Positions 16,894-29,427 of a stretch of DNA of 64,000 nucleotides are shown in pieces. The DNA comes from Pseudolabrys sp. FHR47. GTDB taxonomy: Bacteria > Pseudomonadota > Alphaproteobacteria > Rhizobiales > Xanthobacteraceae. The position numbers and the translations under genes are program-made. How positions within the stretch are numbered: the first letter of the stretch is position 1; each line of letters opens with the position of its first letter. The DNA is taken from positions 1,119,001 to 1,183,000 of the forward strand of contig NZ_CP039740.1 of NCBI RefSeq assembly GCF_005153485.1, given 5' to 3'. The notes under the pieces are model-generated. The model was given only the letters and a program-made list of their open reading frames with translations, did no database searches and was not told where the DNA came from.

Positions 16894-17244
16894 ATGAATC
16901 TTCGCACCGACAGGATGGTCGCGGCGGCGGACGAGGCGGGGGCGCTTCTGAAAGCGCTATCGCATCCCTACCGCCTCATCATCGTGTGCCAGTTGATCGA
17001 CAAGGAACGCTCGGTCGGCGAACTCGCAGGCTTGCTCGACATTCGCGATTCGACCGTGTCGCAACACCTTGCGCTCCTGCGCAAGGATGGCCTGGTCGAT
17101 GCGCGCCGCGACGGACAGACCGTCTGGTACTCGATTGCCAGCCGGCCGGCGCGGCAGATCGTCGAGACGCTGTACGGCAGCTTCTGTGCGCCGGCGCGGA
17201 AATGCCGGCCGGAAAAGCCTGCCGCACGCAGCCGGAGGCGGTAG
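16894..17244 (+). CDS. sqrR: ArsR-family persulfide-sensing repressor (SqrR/BigR type)
   Basis: 116 aa winged-helix repressor. The recognition helix region is IRDSTVSQHLALLRKDGLV. Two cysteines, C32 (VCQL) and C98 (GSFC), are 66 residues apart, the same spacing as the sensing pair C41/C107 of SqrR; these form a persulfide or tetrasulfide bridge that releases DNA. A third cysteine is C104. The ATG at 16894 lies 10 nt after the operator; the longer open frame from 16819 would run through the operator and is rejected. It likely represses itself, the RND genes and, divergently, DUF2892-sqr. Confidence 0.9.
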   Translation: MNLRTDRMVAAADEAGALLKALSHPYRLIIVCQLIDKERSVGELAGLLDIRDSTVSQHLALLRKDGLVDARRDGQTVWYSIASRPARQIVETLYGSFCAPARKCRPEKPAARSRRR

Positions 17245-17304
17245 CGCTTGCGTAAAGTCAATGCCGCAAGCGGGTGGAACGCTATTCAGAATGAAGGCTT
17301 CAGG

Positions 17305-18308
17305 ATGAGGATAGGCAAGGTGATGCACCGCAGGACAGCGATTGCGGCCCTGATGATGCTGGCAGCTCAGCAGGCCTTGGCCGCGGACACATATATGGTT
17401 GCGGCGCGTACCGTAGCCGATGAAAAGGCGGTGTTCGCCACGGTCGAGACCGTCAATGTCATTCTGGCCCGCGCGCGGATCGGCGGCACCGTGGCGCAGC
17501 TATCGGTGAAAGAGGGCGATCACGTCGACCAGGGCCAGGTCCTGGCCACCGTCGGCGACGAGAAGCTGGTGCTGCAGCGCAGCTCGCTCGAAGCCCAGAT
17601 CATGGGGCTCGATGCGCAACTGGCGCAGGCAAAATCGGATCTGGAGCGCGCCGAGGATCTCTTTACGCGCGGCACGATCGCGAAAACGCGTCTCGACGAG
17701 CTGCGGACCTCGTTCAATGTGGCAACCAACACGTTACGGTCGCGGATCGCCGAACGTTCGGTCATCGAGCAGCAACTCAGCGAAGGCAAGGTGTTGGCGC
17801 CGGCCGCCGGTCGCGTCCTCAAGGTTCCGGTGACGGCGGGCGCCGTGATCCTGGCCGGCGAGACCGTCGCCAATATCGCCGAGCAGAATTTCGTTCTGCG
17901 ATTGCGGGTGCCAGAACGGCATGCACGGTTCCTGAAGACAGGCGATACGGTCCGCATCGATGGCGAGCAACTGGGCGGCAACGGCCCGCGTTTCGGCACC
18001 ATCACACTAATTTATCCCCAGATCGAGGAAGGCCGCGTCGTCGCTGATGCGCGGGTGCAAGGACTGGGCGACTATTTTGTCGGCGAGCGCATTCGCGTCT
18101 GGGTGTCCGGGGGTGAACGTGAAAGCGTCATCGTTCCGGCTGGCTTCATCCTCACCCGCTTCGGCATCGACTATGCGCGCGTCCAGCGCTCCGGTAAGGA
18201 TGTTGTCGACGTGCCGGTGCAGCGCGGCCGCGAACAGCCGCGCCCGGATATGCCCGATGCACTGGAAATCCTGTCCGGCCTGAAGTCCGGCGACGTTCTG
18301 GTGCGCCC

Positions 18309-18312
<4 letters not shown>
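17305..18312 (+). CDS. RND efflux periplasmic adaptor (membrane fusion protein)
   Basis: 335 aa from the ATG at 17305, with a signal peptide (about 1-27, ending at ...QALAA). Contains the lipoyl half-motif RIGGTVAQLSVKEGDHVDQGQVLA, a coiled-coil hairpin (about 90-150), the second lipoyl half (VLAPAAGRVLKVPVTAGAVI) and beta-barrel domain. It bridges an inner-membrane RND pump to an outer-membrane channel, which is not encoded here. It starts 60 bp after the SqrR-type regulator and its stop overlaps the pump start, so these three genes form one operon. Confidence 0.88.
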
Positions 18313-21533
<3,221 letters not shown>

Positions 21534-21625
21534 GAGCAGCCATTCCTCCGGCGCCGTATCGTCCGCGCGCGCGATCGTCTAAGACGCGCGCGTGAAAGGA
21601 CGATAAGACCGCAGGAGGAAACGCA

Positions 21626-22675
21626 ATGACCCGTCTGGGCGTGACGGTCGGCAGGACCGCGCTGAAGAATCCGCTGATTGCCGGTGCGGCGGAGCACATG
21701 ATCGACGCCTTGGGGGTGCTCGGCGTGCTCCGCGCCGGCGTCGGTGCCGTCGTGGTCAAATCCATCAATGAAATGGAGCGCGGCAAGGATCAGTTGCAGC
21801 GCGCCGAATACATGCTGCTTGACGAGGCATGGCGGGAAATTCCCTGGACGCCGGATGCGCCGCAGACGGCCTTCATCGCCTGCCGTTCAGGCCTGACGCC
21901 ACAAAGCTTTGACGCCTGGCTCGAGCAGACGGCGATGCTGGACCGCGAAGCCAAGGCGATGGACTCTTACGCCATCGCGAGCCTGATTGTGGCCGATCTC
22001 GACAAGACGGTCGCGATGGCGAAACAGATCGAGCAGGCGGGTCTGCGCATGCTCGAACTCAACATTGGCACGCCTTATGCCAGCCAGGCCAAGGGCGTGG
22101 TCGCCACCGAGCTCGATCCGGCGCGCGTAACGTCAATTGTTTCCGCAGTGCGAAATTCGATCAAAATTCCCCTTTGGGTAAAAATCACCGGTCAGAGCGA
22201 GCGCGTACCTGATCTCGCTGCTGCGGCCTTTGCGGCTGGCGGCGAAGCGGTGGTGATGGCCGGCCGCTTGCTCGGTTTCATTCCCGATGTCGAGACCATG
22301 CAGCCATTCCTCGGCACGACGCTTGGCGTTGGCGGCTACTGGAACCTGCCACTGACCTGTCACTGGCTGTCGGTGTCACGTCAGCAGCTTGGCGCCGGCA
22401 AGCCGCTCATCGCCACCAACGGCGCGCGGAACGGACTCGACGTCGCGCGCATGATGCTCGCCGGTGCGAGCGCGGTGGAGATGGCATCGGAAGTGATGTT
22501 GCGCGGTGCGCCGGTGTTGTCTGCTGCGTTGCGAGAGTTCGACGATTATCTGCAACGCAAGGGAATGACGGCGGCCGAATTGATCGGCAAGGCTGCGGAC
22601 CAGCGCAAGACATTCGCCGATATGCCCTTGCGCACGGACAACTGGAGAAAATATGTTGCCGGTCTAGAAAAATAA
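21626..22675 (+). CDS. dihydroorotate dehydrogenase-like FMN protein
   Basis: 349 aa TIM-barrel flavoprotein of the DHOD/PreA type. Segments LELNIGTPYASQAKG, PLWVKITGQSE and IATNGARNGLDVARMMLAGASAVEMAS are the phosphate- and FMN-binding regions. It differs from PyrD: the NxS/C catalytic segment reads NIGTP and the family is usually annotated only as 'dihydroorotate dehydrogenase-like'. AGGAGGA precedes the ATG. It is followed 12 bp later by a Bug receptor, so it may reduce or oxidise an imported cyclic compound. Pyrimidine synthesis is not supported by context. Confidence 0.78.
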   Translation: MTRLGVTVGRTALKNPLIAGAAEHMIDALGVLGVLRAGVGAVVVKSINEMERGKDQLQRAEYMLLDEAWREIPWTPDAPQTAFIACRSGLTPQSFDAWLEQTAMLDREAKAMDSYAIASLIVADLDKTVAMAKQIEQAGLRMLELNIGTPYASQAKGVVATELDPARVTSIVSAVRNSIKIPLWVKITGQSERVPDLAAAAFAAGGEAVVMAGRLLGFIPDVETMQPFLGTTLGVGGYWNLPLTCHWLSVSRQQLGAGKPLIATNGARNGLDVARMMLAGASAVEMASEVMLRGAPVLSAALREFDDYLQRKGMTAAELIGKAADQRKTFADMPLRTDNWRKYVAGLEK

Positions 22676-22687
22676 GGGAGTGAAACG

Positions 22688-23668
22688 ATGCATATGCTCA
22701 ATCGCCGTGTGGCGGGAATGGCGCTGATCGGCGCGGCTTTAGGATTGATGCATACGGCGCCGGCTCATGCGCAAGCCTGGCCCTCACGCCCGGTCACGAT
22801 GGTCGTGCCGTTCACCGCAGGCACCACATCCGACGTGATTGCACGCAGTCTGGCGCAGGAACTGCACCAGAAGCTCGGCCAGCCTTTCATCATCGAGAAC
22901 AAAGGCGGGGCAGGCGGGAATATCGGCGCTACTGCGGTCGCCCGCGCGAATGCCGATGGCTACACCATCCTGTTCGCGACGACGGGACAGGCCGCCACCA
23001 ATCAGCTGATGTACAAGAAGATGGAGTACAGCCCGCAGCGTGATTTCGCGTCGGTCGTGCTGGTCGCCAAGGCTCCTGTTATCATCACCGCGAAGCCCGA
23101 CGCGCCGTTTTCCACGCTCAAGGACTTCATCGCCTACGCCAAGGCCAATCCGGGCAAGGCGACCGGCGGCTTTCCCGGCAACGGCACGCTCGGTCACATC
23201 ACCGGCGAATTGCTGGCACGCAACGCCGGCATCGATTTCGTCAAGTCGCAATATCGCGGCAGCGCGCAGATCCTGACCGATCTGATCGGCAATCACATCG
23301 ATGTCGGCATGGATTCGCTCGCCGGCTACGTGCCGTCGGTGCGTGAGAACAAGATCAAGGCGCTGGCGATCGCGTCGTCGCAGCGCTGGTCGCGCTTGCC
23401 CGATGTGCCGACGGTCGCTGAATCGCTGCCGGGCTTCGAGGCCGGTGTCTGGTATGCGATCCTGGTGCCGGCCAAGACGCCGGACGATGTCGTGACCAAG
23501 ATCAACGCGGCCACCAATGCCTGGCTGAAAGACGCCAAGACACAGGAGTTTCTGGCTAATCTGGGCATCCAGCCCGCAGGCGGCACGCCCGCCGATCTCA
23601 AGGCTTTCACGCAGGCCGAAATCGACAAGTGGGGCCCGATCATCAAGGACGCAAAGATCGAATTCTGA
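22688..23668 (+). CDS. Bug-family (tripartite tricarboxylate) solute-binding protein
   Basis: 326 aa, signal peptide about 1-30 (cleavage after AHA). Bug hallmarks: AWPSRPVTMVVPFTAGTTSDVIARSLA, the ENKGGAGGNIGA loop that binds carboxylates, and the DVPTVAESLPGFE segment. Bug receptors are often orphans with no adjacent TctAB, as here. Likely binds a carboxylic acid in the periplasm. Transcribed with the DHOD-like gene and ended by the hairpin at 23688-23721. Confidence 0.92.
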   Translation: MHMLNRRVAGMALIGAALGLMHTAPAHAQAWPSRPVTMVVPFTAGTTSDVIARSLAQELHQKLGQPFIIENKGGAGGNIGATAVARANADGYTILFATTGQAATNQLMYKKMEYSPQRDFASVVLVAKAPVIITAKPDAPFSTLKDFIAYAKANPGKATGGFPGNGTLGHITGELLARNAGIDFVKSQYRGSAQILTDLIGNHIDVGMDSLAGYVPSVRENKIKALAIASSQRWSRLPDVPTVAESLPGFEAGVWYAILVPAKTPDDVVTKINAATNAWLKDAKTQEFLANLGIQPAGGTPADLKAFTQAEIDKWGPIIKDAKIEF

Positions 23669-23687
23669 TCCGCCGCATTCGGCACAA

Positions 23688-23721
23688 AAAAGCCCGGGAG
23701 GCGACAGCCTTCCGGGCTTTT
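23688..23721. terminator. bidirectional intrinsic terminator
   Basis: A-tract, stem AAAGCCCGG.AGGC / GCCT.CCGGGCTTT with a GACA loop, then TTTT. It lies between the Bug gene (rightward) and the IclR gene (leftward), so it can serve both. Confidence 0.9.
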
Positions 23722-23734
23722 GATTTGAGGTGCC

Positions 23735-24565
23735 TTATGAACGCTTGCGCGGCTGGGCCGGCCGTCCGCCGCGGCCCGCGGCCGAGGACTGCCCGGCACC
23801 GAGACCATGCCCGAGCTTGCGTGAAATCTGCCGCGCCGCCTCGATCAGCAAAGCGACATGATTGGCCCGTGGCTTTTCCGGCAGGTATTGAATTGAACCG
23901 ACAATCGCGACCGCGGCGATGCAGGCATCCTGCGCGTTGAAGATCGGCGCCGCGACGGCGTTGAGGCCGAGCGCGACTTCCTCCGGCGACGAGGCGAAGC
24001 CGAGACGCACGACCTCCTGCAGCTCGTGCTCGAGCTTGCGCGGCGACACGATGGTCTTGTCGGTGAAGCGATGCATCGGCCGCGCCAGCACGCGTTCGCG
24101 GAACGGCTGCGGCGCATAGGCCAGCATTACCTTGCCCTGCGCGGAAGCATGAAACGTCAGTTCGCTGCCGGAGCGCACACCGATCTCCACCGGCGAGGAG
24201 CCGGCGAGCTTGTGCAGCACCAGCGCGCCGCGCGGCGTCATCTCCGACAGCACGATGGGTTGATCGAGCGCGTCGCGCAGTTGCCGCATCGGACCTTCGG
24301 CGACATGCACAAGATCCTCATCCGGCGCATGCCGCGCCAGGAGGCGGCTCTTCGGCCCGATCATGTAACGCGAGGTCGAAGGGTTCTGCGCCAAATAGCC
24401 GCGGTCGACCAGCGTTTGCAGATGACGGTGCACCGATCCCTTGGTCACGTTCAGGCGCTCGGCGATTTGCGTCACGCCAAGCTCGCCGTCGGCGAACGCG
24501 ACGGCTTCCAGAACATCAATGGCAAGCTGGACGGAACGGACACCGCCGGATTCAAGCTCGGTCAT
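23735..24565 (-). CDS. IclR-family transcriptional regulator
   Basis: 276 aa. N-terminal winged helix (about 10-70; LGVTQIAERLNVTKGSVHRHLQTL), then the IclR effector domain (about 85-255; FHASAQGKVMLAYAP, GFASSPEEVALGLNAVAAPIF). The family regulates catabolism of aromatic and carboxylic acids and usually sits next to its targets. A GTG at 24583 would add six residues; the ATG at 24565 is taken as start, with neither having a clear ribosome site. It is divergent from the DUF6282-led operon. Confidence 0.9.
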   Translation of the reverse strand: MTELESGGVRSVQLAIDVLEAVAFADGELGVTQIAERLNVTKGSVHRHLQTLVDRGYLAQNPSTSRYMIGPKSRLLARHAPDEDLVHVAEGPMRQLRDALDQPIVLSEMTPRGALVLHKLAGSSPVEIGVRSGSELTFHASAQGKVMLAYAPQPFRERVLARPMHRFTDKTIVSPRKLEHELQEVVRLGFASSPEEVALGLNAVAAPIFNAQDACIAAVAIVGSIQYLPEKPRANHVALLIEAARQISRKLGHGLGAGQSSAAGRGGRPAQPRKRS

Positions 24566-24583
24566 GGAGGAGACATTTATCAC

Positions 24584-24783
24584 GGTTCACGACTACAGAA
24601 CAGTGTTTCAAATATTCGAATTCGAAATGCTCGTGACGCACTGCAGCATGGGCATTTTTGCGAATGCGTCATCGTTCCGTTTGACACGGCGTCCCGCCAT
24701 CCAGTACGTTGTTTTGAAACGTCGTTCCGCCATCGCGAACAATAAGCAAAATCGCGCGCGGATGCAAGTGCTTTGGTGAGGAA
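24584..24783. promoter_or_regulatory. IclR/catabolic operon divergent control region
   Basis: 200 bp, AT-richer than its surroundings. Holds a perfect 12-bp palindrome TTCGAATTCGAA (24615-24626), plus a candidate rightward promoter TTGACA (24681-24686), 18-nt spacer, TACGTT (24705-24710). GTTTTGAAAC follows at 24711-24720. The palindrome is a candidate IclR operator; none of this is proven. Confidence 0.4.
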
Positions 24784-25722
24784 ATGTCAGGACAAGCCAC
24801 GACCGAACAGCGCATCGACGCTCTGCTGAAGGGCGCCATCGACCCGCATGTGCACACCGGTCCGTCGATCGCGCCGCGCGCTCTCGATCACGTCGAAATG
24901 CTGAAGCAGGCTTCGGAAGCCGGCTATGCCGCCGTGGTGACCAAGGATCACGACTACAGCAGCGTGATGACTGCGGCGCTGATCCGTAAGCATTTCCCCG
25001 ACCTCAAGACCAGAATCTATCCGAGCATCGTGCTCAACAATGTGGTTGGCGGCCTCAACCCTTACGCCGTCGAGCACACAGCGGCGCTGGGCGGCAAGAT
25101 CGTCTGGCTGCCGACATTGGCCGCCGAAAATCATCTGCGCTGGCAGGCGCAGGCGCAGTGGACGCATCCGGCTTCGACCGACCGCATGCGCCCGGTGACT
25201 CCCGTCAAGGTGCTCGAGGACGACAAGAAGACCCTGCGCGACGACGCCAAGGAAATCCTCGATATCGTCGCCAAGAGCGACATGGTGCTGGCCAGCGGCC
25301 ATCTCCATGTCAGCGAAACTTGGATCGTGTTCGAAGAAGCCAAGCGCCGCGGCGTCAAGCGGCTTGTATTCACGCACCCGGAAGACATCGTCGATGCCTC
25401 GCTTAATGACGTGAAAGGCATCGCGGCGATGGGCGCCTTCGTCGAGCACTCGCTGTGCATGTTCCTCGACGGCTGCAAGTTCAAGAGCCGCGAAGCCGAA
25501 GATCTGCGCAATCAGATCGAAGCCGGCGGCGTCGGCCAGACGATCCTGGCTTCCGATCTCGGCCAGGTCGGCACCTTCGATCCGATCGACGGCATGCGCC
25601 GCGGCATCAAGCTGTGCATGGATCTCGGCTACAGCGACGACGATATCCGGCAGATGGTGTCGACCAACACGGCGCGCGCGCTCGGCATCGAGGCCGACGT
25701 CGAGGCTGCCCGTAAAGCATAG
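24784..25722 (+). CDS. DUF6282 family amidohydrolase-like protein
   Basis: 312 aa. Metal-hydrolase-like layout: DPHVHTGPS near the N-terminus (H22, H24), VTKDHDY, a central [12 protein letters not shown], and an ASDLGQ aspartate near the C-terminus, which together resemble the ligand set of amidohydrolase-superfamily barrels. The reaction is not known to me. GAGGAA precedes the ATG. It starts a tight run of genes (cupin protein, aldolase, Liv transporter), so it probably performs an early hydrolytic step on the imported substrate. Confidence 0.75.
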   Translation: MSGQATTEQRIDALLKGAIDPHVHTGPSIAPRALDHVEMLKQASEAGYAAVVTKDHDYSSVMTAALIRKHFPDLKTRIYPSIVLNNVVGGLNPYAVEHTAALGGKIVWLPTLAAENHLRWQAQAQWTHPASTDRMRPVTPVKVLEDDKKTLRDDAKEILDIVAKSDMVLASGHLHVSETWIVFEEAKRRGVKRLVFTHPEDIVDASLNDVKGIAAMGAFVEHSLCMFLDGCKFKSREAEDLRNQIEAGGVGQTILASDLGQVGTFDPIDGMRRGIKLCMDLGYSDDDIRQMVSTNTARALGIEADVEAARKA

Positions 25723-25777
25723 AAAGCCGTCGGCGGTACGCCGCCGTCGAGAAGAAACGAAGTCAGGGAGTTCGACG

Positions 25778-26692
25778 ATGTACGACGCCAGCGATCCGCG
25801 TTCCGCTCTCGCCGCCAAGGCGCCGGCCGTCAAGGGCCCGGTCACCGGGCCGTTCGGGTCCGCCGAATATGTGCGATTCTACGAGGAGCCGCCGCAGGAA
25901 GACAACGCGACCGGCAAGACCTGGATCGCCCGTGGCCAGAACCTGGTGATGGTCTGCGTTGAGCCGAAGAAGGACTATGTCCTGTCGCGCGAAGCGCAGC
26001 CTGACGAATATGCGGTTCTCCTTCCGGATGCCTCGACGGTCGTGGAGTTCACGACCAAGGACGGGACGCAGCGCGTCGCCGGCAACAACCTGGCCTTCCT
26101 GCCGCCGGGCAAATCGTCGATGAAGGTGATCGAGCCCGGCCGCATCTATGCGATGTTCACGACACGCTCGGAAGACCTCAACGCCAGGTGCAGCAACAAG
26201 GATCACTTCAAGACCGCGAAGCCCTATGTCGCACCGGTCGTGAATTGGCCGGAGCCCAAGGGCGGCTTCAAGCTGCGCGTCTATAGCCTCGACGTGCCGC
26301 CGGAGCCGGGCCGCTTCGGCCGCATCTGGCGCTGCACCACCATCATGGTGAACTTCCTCGATTACTTCGATGGCCCGCGCGACCCCAGCAAGCTTTCGCC
26401 GCATCATCACGACGACTTCGAGCAGTGCTCGCTCGCCATCTCGGGCGAGTTCATCCACCACCTGCGCTGGCCATGGGTCGTCAACAAGAACAACTGGCTG
26501 CCGGATGATCATGAACTATGCGGCACGCCGTCGATCGCGATTATTCCGCCGCCATCGATCCACACGACTGAGGCGTCCGGAAAGGGCCGTAACCAGCTCG
26601 TCGACATCTTCTGTCCGCCGCGCATGGACTTCTCGCAGAAGCCCGGCTGGATCCTGAACGCCGACGACTATCCGATGCCCGGCCAGAACTGA
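25778..26692 (+). CDS. cupin-fold (RmlC-like) protein of unknown function
   Basis: 304 aa, no signal peptide. The C-terminal half carries a cupin-type metal site: HHHDDFEQ (H209-H211, E215), [13 protein letters not shown], and a later histidine in PPSIHTTEA. The N-terminal half ([22 protein letters not shown]) looks like a second, metal-less cupin barrel, so a bicupin is likely. Possible chemistries include isomerase, dioxygenase or lyase. It lies between the DUF6282 and aldolase genes with short spacers, marking it as part of the same pathway. Confidence 0.65.
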   Translation: MYDASDPRSALAAKAPAVKGPVTGPFGSAEYVRFYEEPPQEDNATGKTWIARGQNLVMVCVEPKKDYVLSREAQPDEYAVLLPDASTVVEFTTKDGTQRVAGNNLAFLPPGKSSMKVIEPGRIYAMFTTRSEDLNARCSNKDHFKTAKPYVAPVVNWPEPKGGFKLRVYSLDVPPEPGRFGRIWRCTTIMVNFLDYFDGPRDPSKLSPHHHDDFEQCSLAISGEFIHHLRWPWVVNKNNWLPDDHELCGTPSIAIIPPPSIHTTEASGKGRNQLVDIFCPPRMDFSQKPGWILNADDYPMPGQN

Positions 26693-26711
26693 GAACGGAA
26701 GATCAAGCAAC

Positions 26712-27473
26712 ATGAGCAGGACTTCGACCTTCCGCCAACGCATGCTGGCCGGCGACAAGCTCGTCGGATCGTTCCTCAAGACACCGACGAGTCACGGCAC
26801 CGAGATTCTCGCCGGCGCCGGCTTTGATTTCGTCGTGATCGACCAGGAGCACGCACCTTTCGACCGCACCACCACCGATATCGCGCTCCTGGCGGCACGT
26901 GGTCACGACATTCCTGCGCTGGTTCGCGTGCCGGGGCCGGAGGGCATTCTGTCGGTGCTCGATTGTGGCGCGACCGGCGTTCTGGTGCCGCACGTCAAGA
27001 CGGCGGCCGAGGCCCGTGAATATGCGGCGCTGTTCCGTTACCGCAACGGTGCACGCGGCTTTGCCACCAGCACGCGCGCCGGCGCTTATACCGGTGTGCC
27101 GATGTGGCAGCACATCGCTGAACAGGATGCGCAGATGACCTTCGTGGCGCAGATCGAGGATCCGATCGCGCTCGACGAGGTGGAGGCGATTGCCGCCGTC
27201 GATGGCGTCGACTCGCTTTTTATCGGTCGTGGCGACCTGACGGCCGCCTTTGGTGACGAGTCCAAGGAACCGCCGGCGGTGATCCGCGCGACCGAACGCA
27301 TCGCCGAGGCGGCGCGCAAGGCCAGGAAGTCGATCAGCGTCTTTGTCGGCAACGGCACAGAGGCGGCATGGCTTCGATCGCTCGGCGCCAACGTTTTCGT
27401 GCTGTCGTCGGATCAGGGCTTCCTGCGTCAGGCGGCGATGCAGGGACTGCGCGACGTGCGCGAGAAGGTTTGA
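26712..27473 (+). CDS. HpcH/HpaI-family class II aldolase
   Basis: 253 aa. Cleaves 2-keto-4-hydroxy acids to pyruvate and an aldehyde using a divalent metal. Hallmarks: VVIDQEHAPFD (catalytic E46-H47 region), ALVRVPGP (substrate arginine), GATGVLVPHVKTAAEA, AQIEDPIAL (metal glutamate) and DSLFIGRGDLTAAFG (metal aspartate). It is the only C-C lyase in this island, which implies that the pathway yields pyruvate or oxaloacetate plus an aldehyde. Starts 19 bp after the cupin gene. Confidence 0.88.
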   Translation: MSRTSTFRQRMLAGDKLVGSFLKTPTSHGTEILAGAGFDFVVIDQEHAPFDRTTTDIALLAARGHDIPALVRVPGPEGILSVLDCGATGVLVPHVKTAAEAREYAALFRYRNGARGFATSTRAGAYTGVPMWQHIAEQDAQMTFVAQIEDPIALDEVEAIAAVDGVDSLFIGRGDLTAAFGDESKEPPAVIRATERIAEAARKARKSISVFVGNGTEAAWLRSLGANVFVLSSDQGFLRQAAMQGLRDVREKV

Positions 27474-27550
27474 CGATCTGCGGAAGTTTCGACGTCCGAT
27501 TACGACAAGTCTCAATCTGTCTAACCAAAAACGAAGTTAGGGAGGAAATG

Positions 27551-28702
27551 ATGAAATCTCACCGCAAAGTTCTGCTCGCCGCGGCGTTCGCGCTGACGGC
27601 GGTGCTGCCGGCCAAGGCCCAGGATACGATCAAGATCGGCTCGTCGCTGGGCTTGACCGGTTACGGTTCGCTGACTGACGGCCACTGGCGCGATGGCCTC
27701 ACCGTGGCGATCGAGGCGATCAACAAGCAGGGTGGCGTACTGGGCAAGAAGCTCGAACTTGTCACCGAAGACAACAAGTCGACGCCGCAGCAGGCGGTCG
27801 TCGTTTATCGCAAGATGATGTCCGAGGACAAGGTCGTCGCCTTCAATTCGGGCTGCATCTCGGCCGGCAACTTCGCCGCCGCGAGCTTCGTCACCAAAGC
27901 GAAGCTGCCAATGTTCCTGTGCTCGATCCTGCCGCGGCAGCCGGAGGAGGTGAAGTGGGCGTTCCAGTTCCTGCCGCCGCCAAAATTCGAGGTGGACGCG
28001 CGCTATCAGTATCTCAAGGACAAGACCCAGGTCCGCAAGATCGGCCTCTTGGCCGATCCGAGCCCTTACGTGACGCTGATGAAGGGCATTGCTGAAAAGA
28101 CCGCCGCCGAATTCGGCCTCGAGGTGGTTGCCAGCGAGACCTACCAGCAGGACGATTCGGACTTCAGCGTGCAGATCGGCCGCATTAACGCTGCCGGTGC
28201 CGGCGCGGTCATTATGCTGGGGCAGGGCAACGCGGTGATCACCGCCGCCAACAACATCCGCAGCCTTGGCCTCAAGAACATGCTGATGATGGCGTCGATC
28301 CAGGAACTCGACATCCATCTTGCCGCCGGCAAGGTGCTCGGCGATCAGTACATGGCACCGGCGCCGATGATCCAGGTCGCGTCGGACGACATGAGCGTTC
28401 TCACCGACCCGAAGGCGCGCGCCGCGGCCGAGCCTTTCGTCAAGGCCATGAAGGACAAATATGGCCGCACCGACAACGCGCAGGCGTCCCGCGCCTGGGA
28501 TTCGATGATGATGATGGCGATGGCCATGAAGGCGGCCGGCACCACCGATGGCGAAAAGGTGCGTGACGCGTTCGAGAAGCTCGGCCCCTACACCGGCGCC
28601 GGCGCCTCGTACGACTTCACCACAGAAAGGCATATCGGCATCACTCAGAACCCCTACGTGCTTGTTTCGGTCAAAGACGACAAGCTGGCGATCAGGAAGT
28701 AA
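27551..28702 (+). CDS. ABC transporter substrate-binding protein, branched-chain amino-acid type
   Basis: 383 aa with signal peptide (about 1-23, cleavage after AKA). Periplasmic-binding fold type I (Peripla_BP_6): IKIGSSLGLTGYGSLTDG, KLELVTEDNKSTPQQAVVVYRKM, and a central region for ligand closure. The ATG at 27551 is 5 nt after GGAGG; an adjacent ATG at 27548 is too close. In many soil bacteria such receptors bind aromatic or other carboxylates rather than amino acids, which fits the catabolic neighbours. Confidence 0.9.
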   Translation: MKSHRKVLLAAAFALTAVLPAKAQDTIKIGSSLGLTGYGSLTDGHWRDGLTVAIEAINKQGGVLGKKLELVTEDNKSTPQQAVVVYRKMMSEDKVVAFNSGCISAGNFAAASFVTKAKLPMFLCSILPRQPEEVKWAFQFLPPPKFEVDARYQYLKDKTQVRKIGLLADPSPYVTLMKGIAEKTAAEFGLEVVASETYQQDDSDFSVQIGRINAAGAGAVIMLGQGNAVITAANNIRSLGLKNMLMMASIQELDIHLAAGKVLGDQYMAPAPMIQVASDDMSVLTDPKARAAAEPFVKAMKDKYGRTDNAQASRAWDSMMMMAMAMKAAGTTDGEKVRDAFEKLGPYTGAGASYDFTTERHIGITQNPYVLVSVKDDKLAIRK

Positions 28703-28704
28703 CG

Positions 28705-29427
28705 ATGGCGGCTGACGCGACCCATCTGATCGCCGTCCGCGATCTGGCGGCCAGCTACGGGCACATCGAGGCTCTGCGACCAACGAGCCTCCATGTGGCG
28801 CCGGGCGAGTTCGTCACGATCCTCGGGCCGAACGGCGCGGGCAAGACCACGTTGCTCCGCGCCATCACCCGGCTGATCGCCAGTAAGGGGCAGATCATGT
28901 TCAACGGGCGGGACGTCACCGGCCTGAAGACGCATGATCTCGCCGAGCTCGGCATCATTATGGTGATGGAGGGTCGTGGCCTGTTCGGCGACATGAGCGT
29001 GCGGGAGAATCTGCAGCTCGGCGCCTACAAACTGTCGGGCTCGCCGGCCGATATGGACCGGCGGCTCGACAAGGTCTTCGCTCTCTTTCCGCGTCTGAAA
29101 GAGCGTATCGATCAGACCGCGTCGTCGATGTCCGGCGGCGAGCAGCAGATGCTCGCCGTCGGCCGCGCCCTGATGGCGGAGCCGAAGCTGCTCATTCTCG
29201 ACGAGCCGTCGCTTGGCCTTGCGCCGCGCGTCGCCACCGAAATTCTCTCGACGCTGGGAGCCCTCAACAAAGAGGGCCTCGGCATCCTGCTGGTCGAACA
29301 GAAGGCGCCGCTGGCGCTCAAGCTGGCCCAGCGCGTCTACATCCTTTCCTCTGGCAGCGTTCGCGCCGAATTGCCGACGCACGAGATCAAATCGCATCAT
29401 GACCTCGCCCGCTATTACTTCAGCTAA
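28705..29427 (+). CDS. ABC transporter ATP-binding protein, LivF type
   Basis: 240 aa. Walker A GPNGAGKT, LivF-specific VMEGRGLFGDMSVRENL, signature MSGGEQQMLAVGRALM, Walker B LLILDEPSLGLAP, and VEQ switch region. Starts 2 nt after the receptor stop. The next permease gene begins inside its last 29 nt. Confidence 0.94.
   Translation: MAADATHLIAVRDLAASYGHIEALRPTSLHVAPGEFVTILGPNGAGKTTLLRAITRLIASKGQIMFNGRDVTGLKTHDLAELGIIMVMEGRGLFGDMSVRENLQLGAYKLSGSPADMDRRLDKVFALFPRLKERIDQTASSMSGGEQQMLAVGRALMAEPKLLILDEPSLGLAPRVATEILSTLGALNKEGLGILLVEQKAPLALKLAQRVYILSSGSVRAELPTHEIKSHHDLARYYFS

Noticed and set aside
21626..22675. DHOD-like gene as pyrD of pyrimidine synthesis
   Set aside because: The substrate-binding NxS/C segment differs and the neighbours are catabolic and transport genes.
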